Of a stretch of DNA of 64,000 nt, positions 22,574 through 33,283 are shown piece by piece. A program made the translations under genes and the position numbers. Where the stretch lies: assembly GCA_017163975.1 (NCBI GenBank), contig JAFFSR010000010.1, positions 1,860,001 through 1,924,000 on the forward strand, in the 5' to 3' direction. The notes under the pieces are model-generated. The model did no database searches. It was not told where the DNA came from and worked only from the letters and a program-made list of their open reading frames with translations. Numbering within the stretch: the stretch's first letter is position 1; each line of letters begins with the position of its first letter. The stretch comes from Anastatus disparis. Its lineage: Eukaryota > Arthropoda > Insecta > Hymenoptera > Eupelmidae.

Positions 22574-23932
22574 ATGGCGGGTAGAAGATCATTTCAAATT
22601 ATGCGAGAAATCCAAGACGACGCAGTCGAGGATAATCAAAACGCTAACAGAGATTGGCAAAACGCGGTAACAACCGAACTAAAGGAATTAAACGAACAAC
22701 ATGAAGCCGCGGAAAAAAGGTTGGATGCGCTGGAAGACCACCAGACATCACAACAATTATTAACAATAAATGATAATACACAAGAACAAATTGATGCATT
22801 ATCAGACTCAATAGCTAAATTAAAAGATGAATATGAAACAAAATTCACAACACTACAAAGACAAATAAAAGCGGTTGAAACTGAAAACATTAATTTAAAA
22901 ATCGATAACACTAAACTAAATGCGACAATTGCAGACTTAAACGAAAAATTACTAGATATAGAAGCGCAAAACACGCGTATAAATAGAGACATTGATAGCA
23001 TAAATAATGAAAACGAAACAGAAATAAATAATATAAAAGAACAAATAAAAAATATAAATGATAATACTCAAAACACAAATACAAACACAAATACACAACA
23101 CAAAATTAAAATGCCAATTCCGAAATTTAGTGGGTATGAAAATGAAAGACCAATTAAATTTTTAAATGAGTTAAACACATATAAAACGTTTACTAAACCA
23201 TCGGTTAGCGAATTACACTGTATATTAATACAAGCGTTACAAGGCAATGCGCAATCGTGGTATTACATAAATAACTCAGAGATTAATAACTTCGAAGAAT
23301 TTGAAAAAATATTCAAGGAAAGATATTGGAATTCAAATATCCAAAGAAAAGCTCAAAGAAAAATTGAATATGGTTCTTACCAAGAAAACGGTAAAATGTC
23401 GCGCATGGACTATGCCACATACATGCTAGGTCTTGCAAAATAACTAGAGTTGTCAATCACGGAAAGTGAATTAATAACAAAAATAGGTCTTCACTTCGAT
23501 AGAAATGTTCGATGCGCAGTAAATGGTCAACCCGAAAAAACAAAATCATCATTATTCAGAATCTTAGAAGATTTTGACTATGATGATCAAATAGGAAATC
23601 GAAACAAACAAACATCTACACAACAAACACAAGACACACACAACACATACACAAGACAAAAAGAAACAAACACAAACAACACTAATACAAAACAACCATG
23701 GCAAACACGTAACATAAATCATATACAGACAACAAACACGGAAAACAAAAAACAAGGGGATTCAAACATACAAGGGGGGGCACAAAACTACAAAACACGA
23801 AATTACAGACCACAATACAGCGGGATACAAAACGACACAACACAAAGACACAAAACACCAACAATAAGACACAACGAACAAGTAGACGTAAGTACGTTAA
23901 TTGAACCATCGATGTCGGGAAACGCGAAATAG
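22574..23932 (+). pseudogene. gag: gag of the Ty3-like element, copy 1 (one stop codon)
   Basis: The frame is MAGRRSFQIMREIQDDAVED..., and an in-frame ATG 15 bases upstream could also serve. Residues ~20-175 are a long coiled coil. The capsid-like domain follows with PKFSGYENERPIKFLNELNT and LHCILIQALQGNAQSWYY, typical of Retrotrans_gag. It ends in a polar N/Q/T-rich basic tail with no CCHC zinc knuckle. A TAA at 23441-23443 stands where copy 2 has GAA, so it is a recent point mutation. The frame then runs to TAG at 23930-23932. The particle protein would assemble the capsid and package RNA. Confidence 0.85.
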
Positions 23933-24004
23933 TTGCGTACCGAAAGTCGGAAAATAATAACAATAATATAATTAATAATAAAGAAAAAATAACGTACGCA
24001 ACTA
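23917..24004 (+). promoter_or_regulatory. Predicted -1 ribosomal frameshift signal gag/pro
   Basis: In the gag frame the heptamer G-GGA-AAC (23917-23923) is a classic X XXY YYZ slippery site, two codons before the gag stop. Spacer GCGAAA is followed by an 11-bp perfect stem TAGTTGCGTAC (23930-23940) / GTACGCAACTA (23994-24004), with a small inner stem CCGA-AAG-TCGG. The downstream pro frame is -1 relative to gag and stays open through this region. Copy 2 keeps the stem except one pair but has GGGGAAC, a weakened site. Confidence 0.75.
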
Positions 24005-25065
24005 ATATAAAAAATCAAACAAATAATGAAAGATTAAATAATACAAACTTTAAAGATAGGTTAGAAACCGCTAAAAAATTATATATTAAAACAAAAACTA
24101 ATAAAGATTTTACTGGTTGGTTAATCGAATATAAGGATATAATAAAATTTAACGAAAACGAACTTGAAAAAATAACAAATGATTATAAATCAATAAATAT
24201 ATGCTCAATAATATATAATAAACAAAATGAAGCAATTCAATGCCCCGAAATTACGATAAATATCGAGGGAATAGAATCTAAAGCTCTGATAGATACAGGG
24301 AGTGAAGTCACCTGTATATCAGAAGAATTTTATTTAAATAATTTAAAGATATTTAAAAATTGTTTAACAATGCCATTGACAGGCAAAGTTGTAAAAAATG
24401 CCACAGGCACAAAATCAGCAAGATTAACAAAACAAATATATGCCAATGTAAAAATTAATAATTTACAAACAAAAATGATATTTATAATAATACCACAATT
24501 AATTAAACAATGTATAATCGGGTATGATACCCAGAAAATACTCAATATGCTTATTAATACGCGGCGTGAGGAAATAAATTTCCAAATAAATAATAAAAAC
24601 GATATAATATCATATAAAGTAAAAACTATAAATAAAAATGAATACTCGACTCTACATATAGAGATCGAAGAAATAAACGAAGTGAAAAACTTCAATAATA
24701 AAAATAATATGGCAGAAAAATGGCCAGAAAAAAGAAAGATTAAAAGAAAAATTAAATCTAAAAGATTAAACAAATTAAACAAAGAAAAAATGAAAAAGTT
24801 TATGATAAAAGATAAAAAATTATTTAAAAGAAAGCCCGTATTAATTAAAAAGCATGAAAATAAATTCATAACAATAAAAGATAAACTAAACCTAAATAAT
24901 GTAAAAGTAACAAGTAAAATAGACGCGATAATTGAGAATCTATTAAACCTAAGTATGATCAAAAGATCAAAAATACTATATATTAGTCCAGTAGTCTCGG
25001 TGAAGCAAAAAGATTCTAATGAGACAATGCCCGAACGTCCACAGCTAAACGAAAAGCTAGTATGA
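23924..25065 (+). CDS. pro: Protease and truncated pol, copy 1
   Basis: The frame is continuous from the frameshift site to TGA at 25063-25065 (about 380 codons). Aspartic-protease motifs are LIDTGSEVTCIS (near 24287; the catalytic D-T-G) and the second-half IIGYD (near 24520). A very lysine-rich connector follows, then SPVVSVKQKDS, the segment that normally opens reverse transcriptase. Instead of the RT fingers the frame passes directly to NETMPERPQLNEKLV and stops, so RT, RNase H and integrase (roughly 900 residues in a full pol) are deleted. Copy 2 has the same junction at 52860. Confidence 0.8.
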
Positions 25066-26326
25066 CGATTCAGAGGGGGACAAACATAAATGTAAAACAT
25101 CACAAATAAATTAAATAATAACAATAAGTAAAAAACAAAAAACTAATTTAATATTAAAAATGACATAAAATGACACAGAATTCACAGAACTACACAGACA
25201 CTACAAAACTTTCGTAGAAAAAGTGAAAATTATCTGATGCAAATGATAATTAAATAGCAAAATTCTTTGATATATACGAAAGGCCTCATACGGTCAAAGA
25301 TGTAATAAACAATGATACGTATAAAAAAAAAAACTAAAATGAAAAATTGAAGGGAAAAATCCACAAAAACTTAAAGAGAAAAAGAAACTTCTATGTAAAA
25401 TAAAAAATACCAAATTAAGTATTTAGTACAAATATAATAAATATGAATAATTGAAATTAATTGTTAAAAAAGTATTGAAATTTTTTTTTGCTCCAGAATA
25501 TTTAATTTGGTAGAAAAAAAAAAAAAAAAAAAAATTTAGTAAATAAGTTATAGAATAAGTTTAGAAATAGGAAAACATGTAAATACAAAGTAAATAATTT
25601 AAAGTAAACAAATATTAAATCAATCAGTAAGTAATATCGCCACAAAACGTTATGTTAAGTCCTATTACAATTTTATAATTAAAAATGATTAATTAATGAA
25701 AAATCGAATGGCTTAAGCAGGAGAAAAGAAAGAAAGACATAAAATAAAAAATAATTTTAAATGAAAATAAAAATGTGTTATAGGAGATTTAAATAAATAA
25801 CTTTAATAAATAAGAATGGTGAAACAAATGTTATAATAAAAAAGTAAAAAATGGTAAAACAAGACTCATAATAAAACAAAAACCATTAAGAAATTAAGGA
25901 ATATAAAGAATATTCTCATAACAAATCCAAGGTGATTTGCAAAATTAACAAATTAGAGTTCGCTGGCTTAGTTAACCATAGCACGGGGCTCGTTAATTCG
26001 TTAACGCGAGTTCGATCCCCGACTTGGTCACTCTTTCATTCAACTCTATCATAAAATGACATCATGTGAAACAATATGTTCACAATATGGAGAAACTTGA
26101 AAATAAGTTTCGAGTCTTGCTTACCATAATAAAAATAAAAGAAATAAAATTTTTTTTAAGTGTAGTATATAGTTTGAAGCTCATATAACACATTTAACAC
26201 CCATGTAATTTAACTAATTTTGCGCTCTAGGTAAATAAATGTAATTTTTTCTTTCGTTTTTCTTGCTTACGTTATCGATCAGTAATTTTAAATTAGTATT
26301 TGAAAGCAGAAAAAATTAATTTATTT
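25066..26326 (+). other. Long 3' untranslated region of copy 1
   Basis: It is A-rich non-coding sequence with an A homopolymer of about 22 near 25514-25536 and the tRNA-like segment at 25957-26030. It is alignable with 52916-54283 of copy 2 (shared phrases AGAATGGTGAAACAAAT and ATTTGGTAGAAAAA). I see no frame with protein character. Confidence 0.6.
25957..26030 (+). ncRNA. tRNA-like segment with Pol III A and B boxes
   Basis: Box A TGGCTTAGTTAA (25964-25975; copy 2 has the perfect TGGCTCAGTTGG) and box B GAGTTCGATCCCC (26008-26020) are spaced as in a tRNA gene. The pairing CGGGG/CCCCG in copy 1 is CAGGG/CCCTG in copy 2, a compensatory change. The acceptor stem does not close in my folding, so it is not a functional tRNA. 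It is probably a tRNA-derived module of the retrotransposon RNA. Confidence 0.5.
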
Positions 26327-26336
26327 AGGGGGGCAA
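26327..26336 (+). promoter_or_regulatory. Polypurine tract, copy 1
   Basis: AGGGGGGCAA lies directly before the 3' LTR (TGTG at 26337). This is the usual position of the primer for plus-strand DNA synthesis. Confidence 0.75.
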
Positions 26337-27135
26337 TGTGAGCGCCCAATTGCATTGTAGGCTTTTAATTACTATAATTAACAAATATAATATATTTTGC
26401 AGGCGATAATTAACGTAATTTGGTATTAAGATAGGAATAGAAATTAATATAGTTAGTAATTAAGTATTTAAGTTAAGATAATCTAAAAGAATTTAAAAGA
26501 ATAAAAGCATAAGCGCCCAAAGTATGTACGCTCCTGAAGCGCACATACATTCAAAGTCGCTCGCGTACATGCATCACACATCGAAAGCGCGCTTAGCCTC
26601 ATGTTGGCTCAGCGCGTGAGAGAAAAGCAGGACCACGCACGCGAACGCCGGCGGTGCCAAGCTACTAGAGAAGAGGGGACTGGAGTCCAGCGCCTATAAA
26701 AGCGAGCCGGCAGAGAGAAATGCTCTCTTCTGCCTTGCCTCAGCTCAACTGAACTAGCTTTTACTTCTGATGACAAGCACAGAAGAATCACTTACATGAT
26801 TCTTCTATGCTCGTGCACTCATTAGATTTAAATTGTTTAACTTAATTGAATAAAGAGTTGCGGCGAGCAACACACACACCTTACCTATCCCATCCTAAAA
26901 GGTAAAGCCCCGCATACTGAGGCACTTGGTCCTCAGTATTAACGGGCATTACCTATAACATAATCAAACCTTTACTAATTATTGAAATAAATACTCATGC
27001 ATATACTGACACGTTCGAGCCCGCACCAGACGGCATAGCGACCTGTCTGGTTAACGGCTCTACATTTACAAGAATAAGACTCCTAAGAGTCAATCGAAGT
27101 GCGACCCATTAGCCACAAACTAGTGGGACGTCACA
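26337..27135 (+). repeat. 3' LTR, copy 1
   Basis: It is the same length (799 bp) as the 5' LTR, with TATAAAA from 26695 and AATAAA at 26849-26854. Differences seen from the 5' LTR include GTTGGC/GTTGGT, CGCGTG/CGCGCG, GCCTTGCC/GCCTCGCC, GATGAC/GATGCC and two in ACTCATGCATATAC. The flank ATGC follows at 27136. Confidence 0.9.
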
Positions 27136-28440
27136 ATGCAATACATTTTCCCAATATTCCCTTTTTTATTACTAAATTTTTGAATTCTTCTACTTTTTGA
27201 TATAATACTTTTGTTATAATATCTGGTCTATCTATTGCATTTTCATAAATTTCCAAGTTTTCAGTTATTTCTTTCCAATGTGGGTTACAGGTCATAGTTA
27301 CAAAAAGGTCAGGTTTACCATGATAATTTACAAGTGTTATTGAATCAATGTGACTTTGTTCCAAAAATCGTGGACTTCCTGTAAAGTTTGATGGTAATAT
27401 TACCATTTTTCCAATTTTTGAATAATCTAATTCTTTTTTGTTATGTAAATAGTCCATGACACCTTTGTAAAAATCACTTCTTAATACATTTTGGTTTTTT
27501 CGTATGAAATATAATCTGGAGGTTTTAACTTTTACAAACGCATCAACAATGAACTGTTGAGATAATTTTCCTAGATTTAGAAATGGATTAAATTCATTTC
27601 TAACACTAAATCTATAATTATAAAATAGCAAATTTTTCATATTAGATTTTCCAAATTTATTTTTCATATTTGACATCCATTTGAAACCACCATTAGAATG
27701 AATAAGCGAATATGTCATAGGATCTGTGTGTTTGCTAATTGTTAGTATACTAATTGGTTTATCAGACTTAGGGTAAATGACAATATCACGTTCAACAGCA
27801 GGCATATTGTCTTGTCCAACGTATACTATTGCTACTTCAATACAGGTTGGTAGATTATATCTATTTTTATCGAAATTATTATTGCGGACAATAGGCATAG
27901 TAACAGTTTTCAGAAGACAATTGATTTTTGCACATCGTTGTAGTTTTTCTTCTCCTGCTTCATGTATCATTTTATAGGCTTTAGCATGAGGGTTAATATC
28001 TCTTATTAAGTTATCCAAATGTTTTAATAATGTTAAGTTTGTATTAAACTTATGTGGTTCAATCGTTGCTATTTCATTATCCAAAATATATAATTGTCCA
28101 TATTTACGTGCTTCATCTTTATTAGGATGTAACGCATATACATTATGGTAAATCTGTCCACATATTCTAATAACTTGTGGTTCTTTACCCGGCAATGTAT
28201 CAAAATTGGCATCAAAACTTGCGAATGCTAAAGCATTGTTGTACAACCTAACGTTTCGTCGAAAACCAATACTTTCTTCCGTAAATTCAGTTGCTCAAAA
28301 CATTAATCGTTCTGAGTAAGGTGGATTTTCTAACAATTCTATTTTACCTTTATGACAAAAATTGGAGAAATCGTTACTTTTAGTATATTAAAAAGCAAAA
28401 TGTTGCGCATCACAATAAACACATGTATTCGTCATGGAAC
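27136..28440 (-). pseudogene. Helitron N-terminal zinc finger and Rep N-terminal domain
   Basis: Minus strand from ~28440: CVYCDAQHFAF with a stop, then FSNFCHKGKIELLENPP (the conserved CxxC...C Helitron zinc finger), a second stop near 28303, then a 371-codon open frame (28246-27131) starting YNNALAFASFDANFD. This contains the Helitron_like_N landmarks CGQIYHNVYAL, FVKVKTSRLYFIRKNQ, GSPRFLEQSHIDSITLVNYH and DLFVTMTCNPHWKEI. The last codons up to 27131 are read-through into the LTR. The true continuation is at 20603. Confidence 0.8.
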
Positions 28441-28633
28441 CAATGTAATTTTCAGATATGAGATTTTCATCGAAATATATATTTGCCATACAACCAATCA
28501 GTTTCAAATTAATTTTTTCAGTTAATATTTTTTCATTTAATTTCTTTAATTTTTTTTCTACTTTGCCCTTAATTGTTTTATCAATAACTTCATTTAATAC
28601 AATATTATGATTGTTATTATAATTATTATTATT

Positions 28634-28998
28634 CTAATTTTCATTATAATTATTATCGTCAATTTTTAATCGTTTACACTTAATATTTTCTAATTTTTTT
28701 TCATATTTTTTTGATTGTTTTTCTTTAATTTTTATATAAGCTTCTTTCTTACGTAAAGCCTCATTCGCATGTATTTGTTCCAATTTATCAGCACTCATTG
28801 TTCCTTGAATTGCCATTTTGTTATCTTAGTATTTTCTAATTTCTGTTTATATTTATTTGGTTGTCCTTTTTTCATTTTCATATAAGCTTTTTTCTTACGT
28901 AAAGTTTCTTGAACACGTCTTGGTTCTAATTTATCATTACTTTTTTGTTTCTCGCATTTCCATAATAATGTCTTTTTCTGAAATTTTTTTATATTCAT
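28634..28998 (-). pseudogene. Helitron lysine-rich linker with repeated KxAYxKxK motif
   Basis: Two consecutive short frames carry the same ~30-residue module: LRKKKAYMKMKKGQPNKYKQ and LRKKEAYIKIKEKQSKKYEK. Repeated R/K-AYxRxK modules are known before the zinc finger of insect Helitron proteins, where they probably bind DNA. A frameshift separates the two modules near 28805. Between 28440 and 28634 the sequence is Asn/Lys-rich and coding-like but interrupted. Confidence 0.55.
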
Positions 28999-29024
28999 GT
29001 GATTTTTCTGTTACTATTTTCCTA

Positions 29025-29433
29025 TGAACGGGATGTTGGAGCTGCATCACTTGAGTTTTGCATTTTTTATTATATCAGTATCTTTTTAAATTAATAAATT
29101 AAACAAATATAATGACTTGTCCGTACTAAAACTATATTAATACAATAATTTTTGTCGAAATAAAAAATCATTTGGACTTGTTATTTTTTTATTCGCTTGG
29201 ATTGGAAATTAGATATGAGACTTGATAGACCTAACTTTAAAATACGATACATTGAAAGTTTTTATTATAACTTTATGTCTAATATTTTGGTGGATTTCTT
29301 GAGTTGTCCGCACTGGAGTATAATCTTACAAATTTTTACTTCGTAGCAAAAAAACTTGATTAAACGCATCGTCTATTGATAAGTTAGGATTGGAAATATT
29401 ATTAGAAGGCGGGCAGCTTCGTCAAGCTCTTCA
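29025..29433. mobile_element. Old TTAA-type MITE, copy I (degenerate ends)
   Basis: It is an inverted relative of 48012-48422. Shared phrases include ACTTGTCCGTACTAAAACTA / TAGCTTTAGTGCGGACAAGT and GATAAGTTAGGATTGGAAAT. The ends read TGAACGGGATGTTGGAGCTG and CAGCTTCGTCAAGCTCTTCA, i.e. mutated TTAA flanks. It separates the Helitron linker from the protease-linker region. Confidence 0.65.
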
Positions 29434-29878
29434 GTTCTGTTACAAATAAAGTTTCTTTTTCATTTATTTCTTTTAATTCTTTTTTTTCTTCATTTAATTT
29501 AATCTCAACTGTCCCAATTTTATTATCGTTATAATTCAAGTGGATGTCATAGATTCTCATTATATCATTATCTGGTTTTTAAAAATTTCTATCTGAAATG
29601 TCATTGTCAATTTCCATCAAAATTGTTTCATGATTCAAATTCTTTTGTTTATGATACATTTCCATGATCTTTTTTTGTTTTGGCAATAAATGCATTTGTG
29701 AGTTTTTTTATAATATTTCAAGCTCGGCGAAATCTAAATTAAATGGTATTTGATTAAGACCTTGCTCATGACAAAAACTTCTTTTTATCATATCCGGTGG
29801 ATTATCGTAATTAATTTTTGCATTATTATAATTTTGTAAAACTGGAAACATTTTTATTTTTTGCGTTTTAAAAATTCT
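29434..29878 (-). pseudogene. Helitron coding linker between protease and lysine-rich region
   Basis: The minus-strand frame beginning MFPVLQNYNNAKINYDNPPD (ATG at 29851) is coding-like to 29434 with only two stops (near 29710 and 29580). The content is polar with DIMRIYDIHLNYND, then a Glu/Lys-rich helical tail. I recognise no domain. Its position makes it the connector of the Helitron protein. Confidence 0.5.
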
Positions 29879-30331
29879 TTATAAACGTAATCGCATTTGA
29901 GAAATATTATATCTTAAACAACATGGACCTAAATTATAAAGTACTGCAACAGCAAAAACCATTGCAAAGACGCTACAATCATAATTATTCGTTTGTGATT
30001 GTACTGTTTCGAATACTGTGCTTAATTCTGATTTGTTTGGAAATAATCTGTTTACATAAATCTTATACTCATCTTGTAAATATATAAGATTCAAACTGTC
30101 ATATATATGAATCACCTTATTATTATAATACACACGAATCCGGTGACTCTTTTCTAAATTTCCGGTAAATAATAACTGTATAAATTCTCCATTAATCAGT
30201 ACTGAATTAACATATTGTGGTCTCTGAATTAGTGAAGTTAATTGCATGTCGAATGAGGTGCACTGGTTTGAAATGTTATTAAATTCTAATATATGAATAT
30301 CAGTTAACATGAAAGCAATTCCACTATACAA
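29879..30331 (-). pseudogene. Ulp1/C48-like cysteine protease domain of the Helitron
   Basis: The 150-codon frame ends QTNNYDCSVFAMVFAVAVLY...MRLRL. The Q-x-N-x-x-D-C core is the oxyanion Gln and catalytic Cys of Ulp1/SENP-type (C48) proteases. The upstream H in EKSHRIRVYYNN and the D in IHIYDSLN sit where the catalytic His and Asp are expected. The canonical DCG is DCS here and HW is HR, so activity is doubtful. Upstream of 30331 there is no further recognisable domain. Confidence 0.65.
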
Positions 30332-30615
30332 TCCCTATCTTTTAACAATCAATTTATCTTCCTCAGTCAAAACCATTATTGAAAATGAAAATTCTCTTAA
30401 GAATTTTTATTCATTTTTAATGAACTTTTTCCAAAGATATTCACAAAAGAATTGCTTTTATATTAACTGATTTAATTTACTGCCTTTTTACTTTAAAAGC
30501 TGAAGAATTAAATAAATTATGAAAAATGCTATCAATTAATTGTTATATGATAAATAAATAATAATGAAATTTGTAAAAATAATATAATGATAAAAAATGA
30601 TTATTTTCGGCAATT
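30332..30615. other. A+T-rich spacer, presumed Helitron 5' region
   Basis: Only A+T-rich sequence lies between the protease frame and the next foldback element. No gene, terminal hairpin or clear TC-type 5' end could be recognised. Confidence 0.35.
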
Positions 30616-31866
30616 ATATATACATATATGGGTCAATCCACGTCAAACGGATAATGGCTCTGTCCAAAATTGTAGATTACTAAAAAAATCGTATATAAGC
30701 TCAAAATTTTCGTCTTACACTCTACTTTCTTTTGCATTGTGGCGATTTAAAAAAATCCAAAATAGCGGCTCCAATATGGCGGCTCAAACCTAGAGATATC
30801 ATAAATAATTTTCAAAAATTGATTTTAATTCATTCAAATCAGATCCTACATATTTTTTTACATCAGAAATCAATTCAGCGTCCAATTTTACATAGGAATA
30901 TAGTATTGCACTCGAGGTAAAAAAAATTTACAATGTCATCGGAAGTTCATATCAGGAAATAATAGTTATTTCTCAAATTACTCATTGATCAATGTTGAAT
31001 AGTGAGGAAATGAAGATACTGATATATAACTTGAGTTACTGAATTTAAATCTGATGTCCGCTTAACCCTACAAGATCTGTATGAAAGTCATTTGAAGGTC
31101 CAATCGCGAATATTTTTTATTATTTGATAACATTAGGACACCTTCAAGTTTTACGTGTCGCTGAATCCGAAATCGGGGTCTGTTGGAGTGTCAAACGACG
31201 TAATTACGTAAAAATTAATCAAATATTGACTAAAAGAAAATTTTTGGTCTCCAAGAAACCACAGTTTGAAACGAATTTTTCTGTAATTACGTCATTTGAC
31301 ACTCCAACAGGTCTCGGATTCGGATCCAGCGTCACGTAAAACTTATAGGTGTCTTAACCTTATCAAATAATAAAAGATATTCGCGATTTGACCTTCAAAT
31401 GAATTTGATGAAGACTGGTAGGGTTAAGCGGTTATCAGATTTGGATTCAGTGACTCGAGTTACCTATCAGTATCTTCATTTTCTTACTAATCAACGTTTA
31501 TCAATGATTAATTCAAAAAATAACTATTGTATCGCGATATGACCTTCAGATGATATTGTAAAATTTTTTTACCTTGAGTGCCATACTATATTCTCATGTA
31601 AAATCAAACGCTAAATTGATTTCCGATCTAAAAAATATGTAGAATCAGATTTGAATGAATTAAAATTAATTTTTGAAAATTTTTTATGAAATTTTTAGGT
31701 TTGAGTCGCCATATTAAGGCCGCCATTTTGGATTTTTTAAAATTGCCACATTGCAAAAGAAAGTAGAGTGTAAGACGAAAATTTTTAGCTTATGCACGAC
31801 TTTTTTAGTGATCTATAATTTTTGACAGAGCCATTATCCGTTTGACGTGGATTGATATATATATAT
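30616..31866. mobile_element. TATATGGGTCAATCCACGTC foldback element
   Basis: The left end TATATGGGTCAATCCACGTC and right end GACGTGGATTGATATATATA are inverted. The arms (~600 bp each) are complementary throughout, with a centre near 31235 (matching TCTGTTGGAGTGTCAAA and TTTGACACTCCAACAG). It is flanked by TA-rich DNA, so the exact target duplication cannot be read. There is no coding capacity. A transcript would be a ~600-bp hairpin RNA, a likely source of small RNAs. Confidence 0.75.
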
Positions 31867-33283
31867 GGGACATTTTACACTAACTGGAAGAGCAAAAAAA
31901 TAAAAATCGCTGAAACTCTGAGAATATATTCTGTCTGTTACTCAAAATGTGTAAAAAAATATTCATGGATTTAGATTTGAAGGATCAAGAGCCATAGATC
32001 CTTGAAAATTGGAAATTTTCAAAATTTTTGGAAAAGTACCAACTTTATAATTTTTTTTCTGAAAATCTTTATGTTTTAGAAAGAAATTCATGAGAATTCT
32101 TCTTGTCCTAGATAAAGAGGAGAGTTAGCATTATTTTTTACAGAGCTAAATTTTGAAGTTTTCTATTGGTTCTTATATGTATTACATGGTAATTGAAATT
32201 ACTCATTGTCTGCTACTTAAGAAATTGCTTTTTGAGGGCTTATTTTCTTCTATTTTTAATCAACTTAAAAATAAATTTTTGATTGCGTAAGAAAGAGCCA
32301 CCAATAAGGAGTTATAACAGTTTAAAATATATATTTTCATGTCTAATTTATTTTCAATATAAAAATTAATCATTTACGATAATATATATTTTAAACTGTT
32401 TTAACTCCTTATTGATGGCTCTGACTTACATAATCGAAAATTCATTTCAAAGTTCACGTGAAACAGAGGAAAATAAGCCCGCGAAAAGAAATTTCTGAAG
32501 TGAGGAGCAATGAGTAATTTCAATTACCATGTAATACATATAAGAACCAATAGAAAACTTCAAAATTCAGGTCTGTAAAGAATCATGCTAACTCTGCTTT
32601 TCATTAAGAGGCGGTCGGAACCAAATCGGTGACTTGCGGTATATATCAAGTCAGCATTTTTCGCCTTACGATAATATTTTGTATATTTTTATGGCTTAAA
32701 CTATTTCAAATTATTCTTTATATACATGACTAGAGGAAATGACTATATTTTTACCATATGAATAAGTAAATTAATTATTATAAGCATTTATTACAAATAT
32801 CAAACTGACTTGACATATACTGCATGCAAAAAAGTGTCGTGTCGATTGTTAGGTGGCATTTTTCGCTTTATAACAATATTTTGTATATTTTATTGGCTTT
32901 AACTATTTTAAATTATTCTTTATATACATGACTAAAGGAAATGACTATATTTTTACCATATCAATAAATGAATAAATTATTATAAGCATTTATTACAAGC
33001 ACCGAACTAAGTCACCGATTAGGTTCCGACCGCCTCTTAACAACAAGAAGTATTCTCATGAATTTCTCTCTAAAATATCAGGATTCTCAGGAAAAAAAAT
33101 GATCAAGTTGGGACTTTTACAAAAATTTTGAAAAATTTCCAAATTCAAGTATCTATGGCTCTTGATCCTCCCAATCTAAATCCTTGAAAATTTTTTTACA
33201 CATTTTGAGTAACAGGCAGGATATATTCCCAGAGTTTCAGAGATTTTTATTTTTCTGCTCTTCCAGTTTGTTTTAAATGTTCC

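Larger units (their letters stand above)
20604..27135 (+). mobile_element. Young non-autonomous Ty3/gypsy-like LTR retrotransposon (copy 1)
   Basis: Two 799-bp LTRs (TGTGAGCGCC...CGTCACA), a PBS, gag, protease and a polypurine tract are all in place. Target duplication ATGC stands at 20600-20603 and 27136-27139. By eye the LTRs differ at about six positions (about 99% identity), so insertion is recent. Removing the element plus one ATGC restores the Helitron Rep frame across the junction. Reverse transcriptase, RNase H and integrase are missing; the pol frame ends about 1.3 kb before the 3' LTR. Mobility must have depended on enzymes of a related element. Confidence 0.9.
17765..30615 (-). mobile_element. 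Decayed autonomous-type Helitron with nested insertions
   Basis: Read from right to left the pieces are: a C48-like protease, a lysine-rich linker with repeated AYxKxK motifs, a zinc-finger start, an HUH/Y2 Rep domain and a PIF1-type helicase remnant. This is the known order of protease-bearing Helitrons. Insertions at 29025-29433, 20604-27135 and 18621-19676 split it. Several in-frame stops and frameshifts, and loss of the helicase ATPase core, make it dead. The 5' end is near 30612 beside a foldback element and the 3' end is somewhere between 15000 and 17700. Neither is precisely defined. Confidence 0.75.

Noticed and set aside
22636..24018. Long antisense frames opposite gag and pol
   Set aside because: They are shadows of the A-rich sense coding strand with no domain of their own.
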